This document shows, in pieces, positions 36,950 through 48,456 of a stretch of DNA of 64,000 nucleotides (the stretch's first letter is position 1; every line of letters begins with the position of its first letter). The position numbers and the translations under genes were made by a program. The stretch lies in assembly GCA_050084985.1 (NCBI GenBank), contig JBITNC010000002.1:32612001-32676000 (forward strand), written 5' to 3'. Under the pieces are notes generated by a model. It was not told the DNA's origin. It saw only the letters and a list, made by a program, of their open reading frames with translations, and searched no databases. This DNA is from Nageia nagi. Lineage: Eukaryota; Pinophyta.

Positions 36950-38030
36950 GGAAGGGACAAAGATGTATGATATTAATTGATTCATCCTCATCTATCCCTT
37001 ATAGAGTAGCCAAGTGATATGCCCCTTATCCAAATTTATGTTTAATCACATTGGGCCCTAACCATTTTGGAACAAACTTATTTCTCATAACCTGCTTTAA
37101 ATATAAATGTTGTTGATTTTCTTTTAGTACCACATCACCTATCCAAATTTCTTGCAACCTAATCCTTTTAATGTAAGCTTGCTTAAGATGATTCTAGTAA
37201 AATTTGAAGTGCTCTAAGGTATTGACACACCTCTCATATAACAATACCAACTAGTCTAATCTAGCCTATCAAGCCTCTAGTTCTGGAAGAAGATCTTGCA
37301 ACTAAATGTGTAAGGATGGGATCTACACTAGTAATAAAGTTGTGGTACCTATAGGAGTGTGAATGCTAGTTCTATAAGCCCACAAAGCAAGAGATATTTA
37401 AGTGTGCCAATCCTTATGTGATATGTTGATAGTTTTCTTAAGAATTACCACTATGATCTTATTTGTTGTTTTTTCTTTCCTATTACCCAATGGATAATAA
37501 GGCATAGAAAAGCTATGTTTAATCTTATATCTATAGCATAAGATTTGTATGTCCTTATTCTTGAAGTTTGGATCATTATCTGAGATGATTTATGCAAGGA
37601 TGCTAAACTGACTAATAATATTATGCTTGATGAATTCCAAAATCTTGGCACCCTTAGTGGATACCATGTGGGATACCTCTACCCACTTTATGAAATATTT
37701 AGTAGTGGTAATGATGAAGTTATGCCCTTCAAACGAAGGCAAGTTAAATTGGATAATCAAATCAAAACCCCATCATATTGGTATGCTATTGATACTTTAC
37801 ACACTTCTTGAAATAGTCATGATAATATCTCTCCATAGTGGGATAGTAATATCCCATTCTCATTTGTCTCTTGGTAATTGCAAATCCACTAAAGTGCCTA
37901 CCACAAGTACCATCATGAGATGTAAACATAGCAATTTGTTGGTTCATAAACTCTAGAAAATGAAGGATCACTCTATTATAACCCCTCTTATAAAAAAAAA
38001 TCACCTATAATGGTCTAATTAATGCTTTTC
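36950..38030 (-). pseudogene. E5 integrase, broken
   Basis: The zinc domain at 37786-38004 reads SHDGTCGRHFSGFAITKRQM and GYYYPTMERYYHDYFKKCVK, so the HHCC set is partly kept. The core gives IISDNDPNFKNKDI at about 37570-37600 (second Asp) and, after changes, YYPLGNRKEKTTNKII with the Glu position at about 37450-37490. The C-terminal tail ends near SINIIHLCPF at about 36965. Numerous stops. Confidence 0.78.
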
Positions 38031-38228
38031 TATTTTAATTGATGCTTCTCAATGGTATACATGGTGGCGGTCAAGGTCCCCCACTTAAGAAAATCCTTGA
38101 ATTAGTGATACCATAAATCCTTAGATATAATATTGAGATCATTAACCTATTATGGGGGATCCTCATGATATAAGAAAAAAATCAAGAGAGAACTTATACA
38201 TGGTACTCATTTCCATATGCATGACCCT

Positions 38229-39060
38229 TTAAAATGGGTTTTGGGGAATCAAGGATCCCAAAGATGCCATTGTATCTGTAAATATGTTTGAGGATCTAGG
38301 GGTAGCCTCAATATCATATGCTTTGAAATGCTTTAATAAATTTTCAAAAATGTATTTATATATCTTAAGATGAGGTTGGTTACAAGCATATATACCCTTG
38401 ATTTGGTTAACAATTAGCTTAGATTCAACATATATCTTGAGGCACTCATACTTCATCTCTATTGCTAATTTCAAACCAAGGATGAGTAATTCATTCTATT
38501 AGGGTTATTATACCAACTAATTAGTTATAACTTTACCTTTGATAAACTTTTGATTGATGAAGTGAAGGTTAAACTCTATTAGAAATATGATCCATTTTGT
38601 CACTTAAGCATTAAACATAGTTTTATTCATCATATACTTTAAGGGATACATATTGGAAATCACATAGGTCTTCTGATTAAGCATGTAGTTTCATAGCTTC
38701 TAAGATACAAATACTAATACAAGGCATAATTTCTCAAGATGTATGTATCTAGTCTCATACACTACTAGAGTATGACTTAGGTAGTAGATGACTTACTCTT
38801 TCTTTGCTTCATTCTATTGGACCATCATCAAGCCCAAAGAAAATTTGATGGTAGAAATGTTTAAGTGAAAAGGAACTCCCATCCTAGGAGGAATAATAAT
38901 GGGATGATGTGCAAGGTATTTCTTGATTGCATCAAAGGCCTCCTAACACTTTAAATCCTAAGCAAATTCAACATTCTTCTTCAACAACTTATTGAATGGT
39001 CAACATTTATCAAATAACTATGCTATAAATCTTTTTATAGCCTAAATATTTCTTTGTAAA
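38229..39060 (-). pseudogene. E5 RNase H domains
   Basis: The C-terminal half of the archaeal-type RNase H is clear at 38229-38474: IYVESKLIVNQIKGIY and ATPRSSNIFTDTMASL, where the usual Asp of the first motif is Glu. Upstream, 38500-39060 contains eroded first RNase H. The pair of RNase H domains groups E5 with Tat-lineage elements. Confidence 0.65.
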
Positions 39061-39068
39061 CTCTACAA

Positions 39069-39640
39069 CTAATTCAAATTATTTATATGAGGCATTTCAT
39101 TAATAGAACATACCTTGTGAGGGTCAACATTAATTCCTCTCTTGGATATAATGAGCCCCAATAGTTTTCTTGATAGGAATCCAAAAGCACACTTCTTAGG
39201 ATCAAGTCTAATATTGTATTCTACCAATCTTTTGAATACCTTACATACTACCTCAATGTGAGTATCATATGTTTTATTTTTCATAATTAAGCCATCCATG
39301 TAATCCTCAACTATATCATGCATTTAGTTATGAAGAATGTAAGTCATGTCCCTTTGATAAGTTACTCTTGCATTCTTAAGACCAAATGGCATCACCCTAT
39401 AACAATATGTTCCCCATGGATTGGTGATTGTCATTTTGTACTTATCCTATTTAGTGATCATGATTTGATTGTAACCAAAAACAATTTCCATTAATGAAAA
39501 TATTTCATGACATACTATGTTGTCTAATAAGGTATCAATGTTGGGAAACAAAAAATCATCTTTAGAACAAGCTTTATTTACATCTCTAAAATCTTTGCAA
39601 ATTTTGATTTGGCCATCTAGTTTATAAACTATCAATGGAT
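39069..39640 (-). pseudogene. E5 reverse transcriptase, broken
   Basis: At 39447-39635 the fingers and palm read LDGQIKICKDFRDVNKACSK and DDFLFPNIDTLLDNIV. At 39069-39323 the active-site region reads DIVEDYMDGLIMKN, so the second catalytic Asp of Y-x-D-D is Gly. RNFGFLSRKLLGLI follows. A frame change lies between the two pieces. Confidence 0.85.
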
Positions 39641-40510
39641 TAGAGACCCACTTTAGATAAATAATAACATCTTTTGTAGCTCTGCTTTAATCAACAATGC
39701 CTTTCCAAGATATATACAACATGGTTCTTACTTAATTGGTTTAGCATTAGATTTTAAAGTTAAATGATGCACCCCAATGTTGGTATCTAACCCTGACATA
39801 TCCTAATATGTATAATAATATACCTTTATTCTATTCTTGATCTCTATAGTCCATTTTGCTAGCTTTTATATATCAAGCCTTTTGCCAAATTGAACCATTT
39901 TCTAAATGCTAGGGTCATCTCCCAAGTTTATCTCAACTAACTCCTCAACTAGCATGTGTGAGTCATCCTCATACTGATGTTTAAGATATGGTCAATAAGT
40001 GTCCTTATTTGGCTCATCATCATAGGGTTCAATATGGCTACTAGGCCAAATAAAACTATCATGGGTGGTAAGATCATTCATAGGAATTATTCCAAAATCA
40101 TCAATATCTTGATCCACCACATGAATAATATCAAAATCAAGGGGATGAGAAAAAGGATAAATCAAGGAGACTCCAACCATGTTGATTTGTTTGAATATAA
40201 AGGGAGGAATAAAACATAGATATGTTGGCAAAGTGGGTGCTTCACATAACAAGTTCTCATGAGGGGAGGCAAGTTCCTCATAGTCTCCCTCATCCTCTAT
40301 CTCATGAATTTGGGTTATGATTTTTATTACACAAGGACCCTTGAAACCAAGGCCTTGCTTATATTTGTCACCTTGAGTGGGCAGTTGCATAACATGAATC
40401 ATGCCTTGCTCAAACCAACCCAAGCCAAATTCTTGCCATTTACACTTGATGAAGTAGTGATTAATGAAGGAAGGTCTAGACAAATAATTGAGTTTACATG
40501 AAAAAGCTTA
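39641..40510 (-). pseudogene. E5 protease-RT linker
   Basis: The 163-codon frame 39992-40483 starts MSRPSFINHYFIKCKWQEFG, a counterpart of the E11 segment near 60050-60130, and is acidic toward its end. The pre-RT region 39650-39990 is eroded. No enzymatic motif. Confidence 0.6.
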
Positions 40511-41800
40511 TTTTGATGCAACCTTAAGAAGTTAGTAAGAGGAAAAATTAGGACCTACATGGACAAAGCAAGTTTGGTTATCCAATGGACCAAGTGGTAC
40601 CAAAGTACTAATGGGTAAAAGATACTTAGATGAATGACCTACATCATGAAGAGACAATACGTTAAACATAATATCATTGCTAGTATACTTACCAAGACTA
40701 ACATTTTTGAATTGGGCATCCACTTGAAAGATATGATTGTGATCATCTATGAATTCCTCTTTCTTTTATTTTTAGTTACAAATTGAAGGTCCTCTTTAAC
40801 TATATTACTCTTCTTTATTTAAGTAATTATACTTCATATATAAAGGATTTGGTTTATTTAATTATTTTATCTAGGTATGTCATTCATGCCTTGTAAGATA
40901 ATTCTTCTTTAATTATAAAGGAAGGTATCATGAGGGTATCTTGCTTAAGCTCCCCATAGATGATTATTTTATTATCATGTTTTTATGCATCTATGGAGCT
41001 TTGTTCAATTTTATTTGGGACTAACTTATTAATTTATTTGCATTTTATTTCTTGATATTTTTTATTAATAGTAGCACTAAGAGATAATGGATCTTGGTTA
41101 ATATGGTAATCTCAAAAAATATGTGAGTGGATGGAAGGATAGGACAATTAGGTAGCTCAACAAGGTTACAATAACTAAAAGGTTCCTCATCCATCCATAT
41201 GTAATGTATAATCCTATCCTTAAGATATTTTACACAACCATGCAATACGAAAGGGATGCACTATATCTCTCTAATCCAAGGCTTATAAAGTATGAAGTTA
41301 TACTACTATTCTCCCTCTATTACCTAAAGCATGCATGAATGGTCTTGTATCCTACCAAGATAGCAAAAATAATGCTACCCAATGTGTTGCATAACTTATT
41401 ATTGAAAGATCAAAGAATAATTGTGGGGTCCTTAAGATGTGACAAAGGTAGGATACACTTTTCCAATGCTGATGAAGAAACCACACTTATGGCTAATCCA
41501 CCATCTACAAGTACCCTTTTAAAATATTTTCTATCAACATAGGCTATAATTTGTAAAGGAGGATCCTTATACTTATGATTTACAACATTATGAATCTCAT
41601 GCTAAAAGAATGGAATGAATGGCTCTACATTTTATTTCACACTCCCAATAAAGTTGATAAAAGTGTTGGAATTTGAGTCATACAACTCTATAGTTCACAA
41701 AATTTGATCCAAAGCCTCTCTATGCTAATGTGAATTCCTAATTAAGTAAGTCTTAATTACTACTCCAAGTCACTTTGTAACTTCTTCTTAACACCACATT
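40511..41800 (-). pseudogene. E5 protease region
   Basis: Two segments match E11: 40532-40723 (VSLGKYTSNDIMFNVLSLHD, like the E11 60231-60422 frame) and 41045-41245 (HGCVKYLKDRIIHYIWMDEE, like the E11 60640-60700 region). Sequence corresponding to the aspartic-protease loop, expected near 41480-41560, contains KRVLVDGGLAISVVSS-like remnants on the minus strand. Stops throughout. Confidence 0.6.
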
Positions 41801-42123
41801 ATGTTGGAGGAGGAGGAGGAATATGATTTGGCATACAAATATCCACCCTCATATCCTTGTGAGTTTATCATTGACCCTTTCCTTTATCTTTGTATTGGTT
41901 AGCCCTAGTGGCAATATTAACCATCTCTATAAAGTGCATTTGTGCCTATTCCTATTTTACTTCCCTAACATGTTACTTCTATGTTCCATAGTTATAAGGT
42001 ACATTCTAAGTAAGAAAATATTGATTGTAATACCTAGTATTACTAACTTTATTCACACCCAATTGAGGTAATAAATTCTGATATACTTGTAAATATTGGT
42101 GTTAAAATCCAATGAGGTACCAT

Positions 42124-42136
42124 CACTACTAGAAAA
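42124..42136. repeat. CACTA terminal inverted repeat
   Basis: CACTACTAGAAAA, identical in form to termini of plant CACTA transposons. Confidence 0.82.
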
Positions 42137-42699
42137 TGATTGTTTTACATTGAAAATAACATTAGAGATTTTTATTTTTTTATTTCTAATGTTATTTTAT
42201 TCAAGACACTTTAGGCCATGTTAGGGTCTTGATTTTGGTAATAATTTTGCTTCTTGAAGCTAGGCCTAATGCTATTTATGATGCTATGTTGGATGTAAAT
42301 TTTATTATATTTTTGACATTGTGTACAACACTATGTGTGATGAGATTTTTTTATATTTTGATGATATTTTTGATAGTAAGTTGAAATTACATGATGTGTA
42401 GATGATGCAATATCATATCCAAACATCCCAAAATGAAAAAATTAATTGGAAATCTTAAAACTCTGAATCCATCCAACTTAAGCATCATTTTTTAACATGT
42501 ACTGAACCCATCATTTTTCACACACCCATAAAAATATAAAACATATTTATGAATCATTTAATTTTTATTTATATCATCTTTATCATGAGAAAATACAATA
42601 TGTTTTCCTCTAGGATCAACATTAATTACAAATCAAATTATCTCATCCTCTACATATGGATAAAAAAATACTTGACTACAATGTTGTGGTAAAATATAA

Positions 42700-44543
42700 G
42701 GCTCTCTATCTTTAGCTAATATTTTGTGGAGTTGATTACAAATTTTTCAATTTTGAAATCATGTAATATTAACTTCTATCAAGTGTTTCAAATCATTTAC
42801 ATCTAAATACTACATATTTGTATGACCTATAATTTAATTGAATGATTTATTGAATTTTTCCAACATATTGTAATGTTCCTTCTATCAAGTTTTTATCTTT
42901 TGTACTTGCATGACTTGCTTGGTCAAAATAAATCATCACTCCACAATCAAATATCACTTTATTCTAATCAATCTTTTCAATTCTAAAGTGTTAACTATAT
43001 GCCCACATTGAAGATAAAATCAATGCCTCCAAATATTTACATAAAAAATTATCAATGCAATTATTATATTTATATAAACTATCATGATCTTATAAAAAAT
43101 ATCAAAAATTAAATGCATATCAATAAATTAATAATAAATACATTTTTATTACATACAATGGCTATATTTTGAATATCTTCATTTATATTCTTATCTCTTT
43201 ATCTTTCTTTCTGATCAATTGCTTCCCTCAACCATGATCTTGGACACTCTATTGTCCGATTTTCATCTCTTAGATGTGTAGGTATAGGTGTACCCCTTGG
43301 ATTTTAACTATGAAACAAGTTATGTTCTTTTGCAAGTCCACTTCTTTTACTTTTGTACAATTCAAACCACTCCTTGCAATATTTGATATTCATCATGAAA
43401 AACTGGTATATAGATTCAAACTCTTGATAATCTATAAAATCATGATGACATAATATATGAGTTAGTAATCATTGATTAAATGAAATCTAAAATGCATGTT
43501 ATACATATTATTATAAATTATTAATATATTTGATATTGTTAGTACCTTTAATAGTATAATTTTTCCAATTATATTCTAAAATATCTCCTTCAAATTTTTC
43601 TATATTTTGTCTGGTAGCCACAACTTTGGTTGAGAAGAATGGATTTGAGAAATATACTTAGATGCATAAAAATGATTCTTGTATAATGTATCCTCACCCA
43701 TTGATCTTTCTAATCATGATTTTTTTTCTAAGAAATTCTTTTAGTACTTTAAAAAATTTATCTATAAAAAACATGCTTCTAGCACTTATAACACTTATTA
43801 TTTCTATATCATCTACTAGGTGGATGAATATGTGAACTTCTATGTCCATAAAAATAGTAGGCATTTCTTTTTCAAAGGTACATACAATTTCAGTAATTTC
43901 TTTGTGTCATCTAGATATTTTGCTCATATTTATCTCCTTTCTAATTATCCACCTATTGATAAAAATATAATATCATCAAATGTATGCAAAATTGATATAT
44001 AAAAAACTTAGAAAATAAAAATAATTTAACACATCCTATTTTTTCATAGATCAATACTATAACATGACATACCTTAGAAATACTAATAATAAACCTATTA
44101 CCTTTTTTAGATCTGGAGATAAATTCTTACATCCATAAATTGCAAGTGGAAAAATATGTTGTACATAAAGTTTTGTATTGTGCAAGTATTATTAATCATT
44201 ATATTTTGAAAATATGTTTATTAATACTAAAAACATAATTTCTATAGACATAAAATATGAGAATACCTTCAAAAAATTATGGTAATCATGATATTTTAAT
44301 TATGTTATTTTACCATTAGTAGTGAATGCTTTTCTTAGACACTATCCATAAAATGTTGGTGTTCAAATGATTTTAATAACATTATGTACCATGTTCACTT
44401 CTTATTTAGACATTATCCATGGTAAGTGAACATGTGCTCTTTTCATTGTATCTAATATCCATAAGGTATGCTTTGTGTTAGTGTCTCTTAAGTCATTTCT
44501 TACATTAACAATATTAGAGTCTGTAGTTGTTGTATATCGATAC
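42700..44543 (-). pseudogene. E7 CACTA transposase (tnp2-like with DUF4218), broken
   Basis: On the minus strand 44380-44450 reads LWILDTMKRAHVHLPWIMSK, and 44270-44315 reads GKIT-stop-LKYHDYHNFLK, the conserved tnp2 segment. Further down, 43840-43930 reads EIVCTFEKEMPTIFMDIEVH followed by IFIHLVDDIEI, which fits DUF4218. A later block near 43340-43390 reads YCKEWFELYKSKRSGLAKEH. Multiple stops and possible introns (AAGGTATTC near 44262). The 42210-42700 stretch is untranslated. Confidence 0.72.
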
Positions 44544-45264
44544 TGTAGATGCCTAATAATGATTTATTATTTATTTAATAAATCATATTAGACTCAATAA
44601 ATGATTAAATGGAAACAATATATAAATCAAGATAAAATGGTTATTACAATGCTATACCACGTGTTAGGATCAATGTAATATCATATACCATGGTTTATAT
44701 TTTAAATTATCTTGAATATTGAAAATATTATTGTTATTGCTATATGTTGAATTTCATTCATTTTTGTTTCCTTGCAGGTTATAAATATAGGAGGTGAAGG
44801 TTGACATCCTTATCAGATCTCTTTAATAGGTGGTTATCTCAAACATCAAACTTAAGGTGTCTCTTGATGCCACTTATCTTGAGGATTTTGTTATACTCTC
44901 TAAACTTTGTTATCTCTCTCTTTTGCACATGGCACAAAATGTCCATTCTTGTGCAACCAATGGTGTACAATTCCCATGCAACCACTAGCATGTGCCTTCT
45001 ACATTGAGAGGTCCAAATTTTAGGGAACAACTCTTTGCTTCACTCTTGTAATACTTATTGCAAGTTCATCTATAGTTTGATACCAATCCTATGAATATTC
45101 ATTATTTCTCTACTTTAAGTATTATGTACACATTTGCTATTTATGCACTTTATATTAGGTTTATGCATTTCATGTATATTTTTTGATATAGAGCATATCA
45201 TTTTATACTTGTGGACCATTTAGGTATTTATATTTATTGATAATTACATAATTTTGGTTCTACA
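44544..45264 (+). repeat. E8: LTR of the E6 family, 721 bp
   Basis: Starts TGTAGATGCC and ends GGTTCTACA, exactly as long as the E6 LTRs and alignable with their reverse complement from the first base (TTTATTATTTATTTAATAAA). A TATA box TATAAATAT lies at 44780-44788. A primer-type sequence follows, so this is a 5' LTR and not a solo LTR; flanks GATAC and TTGTG also do not match. Confidence 0.85.
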
Positions 45265-45267
45265 TTG

Positions 45268-45290
45268 TGGTGAACCTGACATTCTTACAC
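45268..45290 (+). other. E8 candidate primer binding site
   Basis: TGGTGAACCTGACATTC lies three bases after the LTR. The same start, TGGTGAACC, follows the E2 LTR at 6224, and a decayed copy follows the E6 5' LTR. The tRNA that would pair with it was not identified. Confidence 0.6.
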
Positions 45291-45879
45291 ACCTAGATTG
45301 ATGTGAATTTACCTAGAAGAGACCAATAAAATAGGCTTCAATTACATAAATGTGTTAACATAAAAGAAAACTTGCAAATGATCTTCTCCTTATTCTTGAA
45401 TTCACAATGCTTTTTTAGATCTATTACAATAGCTAATATAGAAAGAAGGAGACTCTCTCTAAAAAATAATGAACAGTTTGAAAACCATGACATCACTAAA
45501 AATAGCAAGTTTCTAAAGATGGAAAGTTTCCAAAAATAGAAAGTTCCTCAGATTCTACCCAAACTTGGCATACAAGCTTAGTTAACATGGACTAAGGCAC
45601 AACCAATTTATTCTCCTAAACAAATTCTACAACAAAAGATATTAAAGTATAATTATTGGAAAATCCTAACAAATGACACTAAAAGCTAATTTTGATACAC
45701 TAAATTATGGACCTAAGTTTATCAAAAAACCCATATCTAGCTCTCCTCAAATTTTCAAGATGATATAATTATCAGATCAAAAGTTATGATTTTTCTAAGG
45801 TGCATCATTCTCCTCTTGTGACAAAAGAACTCAACTCCTGCAAGTGCAACTAAAATAAAATCTTGTAACTTTTGGTTAT

Positions 45880-46090
45880 CAATTTTTTGTAACTTTGACT
45901 CTAAAACCTATGTGTTATTAGATGAGGGTAATCCTTCCCATTGAACCAGGTATTTGTTGTAGCTCCCATGTCTAGTGGTGACCACCTTCTTATCAAGTAT
46001 TTGTGCAACTCTATCCTTCTTCTTTTTAGGCATTTGTGGTGCCCAATTTATTGAATCCTATAGATTGCCATCCTCAAGAGTACTCTAATA
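45880..46090 (-). pseudogene. E9 chromodomain
   Basis: Minus strand gives ILDKKVVTTRHGSYNKYLVQ followed by WEGLPSSNNT, the aromatic-rich core of a chromovirus chromodomain. The Trp usually following NNT is changed. Upstream Lys/Arg-rich sequence links it to integrase. Confidence 0.7.
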
Positions 46091-46209
46091 CTAAAATAAA
46101 TTAAAAACATTGAAAATAGATGAAATAGCAAATTCATAAGGTAACTCCACTTTATAGGCATTGTCATTGATCTTCTTCAAAATCTTGTAGGGTCCAATTT
46201 TCTTAAATT

Positions 46210-46980
46210 TCAATTTTTTATACTTCCTTTTAGGAAATCATTCTTTTTGAGATGAACCATCATAATATCACCCTCTTCAAACACTTTCATCCTTTTGTAT
46301 GCATCAATGACCTCTTTGTAGTGAGCATTACTACTATGTAGTTTTTCTTTCACTAATTGTTGCACTTTCTTGATATGCTCAACAAATGCTTCTACATCAT
46401 CACTAACTTGGTCCCCCATTGGTAACTCAACAAGATCTAATACACCTATAGAATTTTGACTATAAACAATTTGAAAAGGATATTTACCTATTGACCTATT
46501 CATTGAACTATTATATACAAATTTAGCTTATGATAAGGTGAAATCCCATTATTTTGGCTTTTCCCCAACTATGCACCATAAGAGGTTTTCTAAGATTCTA
46601 TTCACTACCTCTATTTTCCCATTGATTTATGGATGATAAGCACTATTGAAATATAGCCTAGTATTTAACTTCTTCCATAATGTCCTCCAAAAATAACCCA
46701 AGAACTTAGTATCTCAATTAGAAGTAATAGTCTTTGAGACACCATACAATTGCACAACCTCATTAAAGAACAAGACTGCAATCTTAATGGCATCATTAGT
46801 TTTTTGGCAAGCAATAAAATGGTTCATTTTAAAAAATCTATCTACCATAATAAAAATTGAATCCTCACCCCATTGTGTCTTGGGTAACTCCAACATAAAT
46901 TCCATGCTCAGATTGATCCATGGTCTTGTGGAATTGGTAGTGGCATATACAACCCTATGTTTTGTGCATGGCCTTTAGTC
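46210..46980 (-). pseudogene. E9 integrase, broken
   Basis: At 46714-46905: [20 protein letters not shown] then [16 protein letters not shown] and [14 protein letters not shown], the central core with first Asp replaced upstream or lost. At 46210-46503: RSIGKYPFQIVYSQNSIGVL and the C-terminal domain KVFEEGDIMMVHLKKNDFLK. The intervening catalytic Glu region, about 46520-46700, is frame-shifted. Confidence 0.82.
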
Positions 46981-47279
46981 ATTTGGCACACTCTACTTCT
47001 AAATACAAACTTAATTATGTCTCTTTTCATTTTTGGTCAATAATACTTCCCCTCTACAAGAGTCATAGTTTTGGCCACTCCAAAATGACCAACTAGACCC
47101 CCACTATGTAGTTCTTGTTCCTATAAGATGTTCTCTCTCATAGAGCCATTGGGAATACATAATTGATTATCCTTAAATAGATAACCATTCTAAAAAAATA
47201 TTCTTCAAAAATTAGATGGGAATCACCTTTTACTGCACTTGTACACTATCTCACAATATTCTCAAAATCAACATTAGAT

Positions 47280-47945
47280 TCATACATATTTTTTATTCCT
47301 TCAAACCCCACCATTGCATTCTCCATAGTGGTTAGCAACAAGACTCTCATACTTAATGCATTAGTAACCTTATTTTGCTTGCCAAATTTGTGTTGCATGA
47401 AAAATGTATATTATTGCAAAAATAAAACCCATTTGACATGTCTACTATTTAACATTTTTTGAGAGTTGACATACCTCAATGCTTCATGATTAGTAAACAA
47501 CACAAACTCCTTTGAGATTAAGTAGTGCCTCTAATGGTGCAATGCTTTCATAATTTCTTAAAACTCCACATCATATGTAGAGTAATTCTTCCTTGCATCA
47601 TTTATCTTCTCACTAAAAAATGCTACTGGTTTACCCTCCTAACTCAATACACCACCAATCCTAGCAAAAGAAGCATCATAATCAACCTTAAATATCTTAC
47701 TAAAATCTAGTAATACCAGAACAAGAGCTTCTGACACCTTATTTTTCAATATTTCAAAACTTTCATTTGCTACCTTAGTCCATACAAAATCCTTCCCCTT
47801 TGCACTCAATTATATGGGAAGCTATAATATTGAAGTTCCTAATGAAGTTTCTATAAAAGGTAGCTAAGCCATGAAATCTCCTTACTTCTATTATACTTCA
47901 TGGAATAGGCCACTCCAAAATTGCCTTCACTTTTTCATCATCCAT
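47280..47945 (-). pseudogene. E9 RT thumb and RNase H relic
   Basis: Minus strand near 47860-47900 gives the RRFHGLATFYRNFI-type thumb, and below it short RNase H blocks (EKINDARKNYSTYDVEF near 47550-47610, WVLFLQ near 47420). All are separated by stops. The RNase H of chromoviruses removes RNA during reverse transcription. Confidence 0.62.
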
Positions 47946-47960
47946 CCTCATGCTTATTAG

Positions 47961-48442
47961 AATGTATAATGCATTATTGTAAAGTTTTAGTATTAATACT
48001 CTTTACAAATTCACTAATACTTAATGGTTATCTTAAGTATTTAAGTGAATATGATAATGTAACTTGTCCTAACTCCATGCCATGAGCATGCCCCTTGGGT
48101 AAAAGAGAGTTGCATGTCATGCCTTTGCACATTGGATAAAAGTGTGATCCAAAGAGAGATTTTGGTCTATAAATAGAAGGCTTCCTCTTTGTGATCACAC
48201 ACTGATTTATGAATTAAAGTTATGCTAAAGGATAGTATTTATAAGATGAGATTAGGAGAGTTGTAAGAGGTTCATATTTATGATGTAAGATCTAGTTAGT
48301 GGATGTACTCCTAGTTGGAGGAACCACTTTATCTCTTGAGTCACTTTGTAATATTGTCTCTTTGAGTTATCTTAATGTTAGTTTTAGCTTTCATGAGATC
48401 ATGGTAGTTTAAAATTGCTTATGGTATATTTCAATCCTCACA
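47961..48442 (+). repeat. E10: LTR with promoter and primer site
   Basis: It ends CCTCACA, followed two bases later by the primer-type sequence TGGTATTAGAGC at 48445. TATAAATA at 48168-48175 forms a plausible core promoter with a following CTTCCTCTTTGTGATC. The start is approximate (TGTATAATGC at about 47959), with a nearby palindrome GTAAAG...CTTTAC. No second LTR was found. Confidence 0.6.
48168..48175 (+). promoter_or_regulatory. E10 LTR TATA box
   Basis: TATAAATA, about 270 bp before the LTR end, in AT-rich sequence but with GC-richer flanks typical of LTR promoters. Confidence 0.55.
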
Positions 48443-48444
48443 TT

Positions 48445-48456
48445 TGGTATTAGAGC
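48445..48456 (+). other. E10 primer binding site
   Basis: TGGTATTAGAGC differs from TGGTATCAGAGC by one C-to-T change. Confidence 0.75.

Larger units (their letters stand above)
22478..42123 (-). mobile_element. E5: Tat-like Ty3/gypsy element, host of E6, 5' end not found
   Basis: The 3' LTR at 22478-23618 (TGTAGG...TCTACA) and a purine tract start the element on its left. Its internal region is interrupted by E6 (24569-33090 including the TSD) and resumes with an antisense PMD relic, then minus-strand integrase, RNase H domains, RT and protease up to about 41800. The right side is cut by the CACTA transposon E7 at 42124. The 5' LTR was not found in the window. The pieces before and after E6 are assigned to one element because both are minus-oriented and their order is correct. 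Confidence 0.68.
42124..44543 (-). mobile_element. E7: CACTA (En/Spm-type) DNA transposon, truncated
   Basis: CACTACTAGAAAA at 42124 is a standard CACTA terminal sequence. Just inside, AACATTAGAGAT and ATTTCTAATGTT form a subterminal inverted repeat (42161-42202). Transposase is encoded on the minus strand. The right end is missing: the transposase is cut at 44543 by the E8 LTR. A 3-bp target duplication cannot be tested without the other end. Confidence 0.78.
45300..47960 (-). mobile_element. E9: chromovirus 3' half, truncated
   Basis: Minus-strand order is RT thumb/RNase H (47280-47945), integrase (46210-46980), chromodomain (about 45900-45990). A purine tract GTCACAAGAGGAG at about 45805-45822 points to a 3' LTR to its left, within 45300-45805, but no partner LTR is present to verify it. 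RT palm, protease and gag are missing; the element ends near 47960 where the E10 LTR begins. Confidence 0.75.

Noticed and set aside
44311-44324. TAGTAGTG as the second CACTA end
   Set aside because: It lies within the transposase reading frame (beside LKYHDYHNFLK), and flanking triplets CAT and AAT do not match.
44544-45264. Solo LTR
   Set aside because: Flanks do not form a duplication, and a primer-type sequence follows, so it is a 5' LTR.
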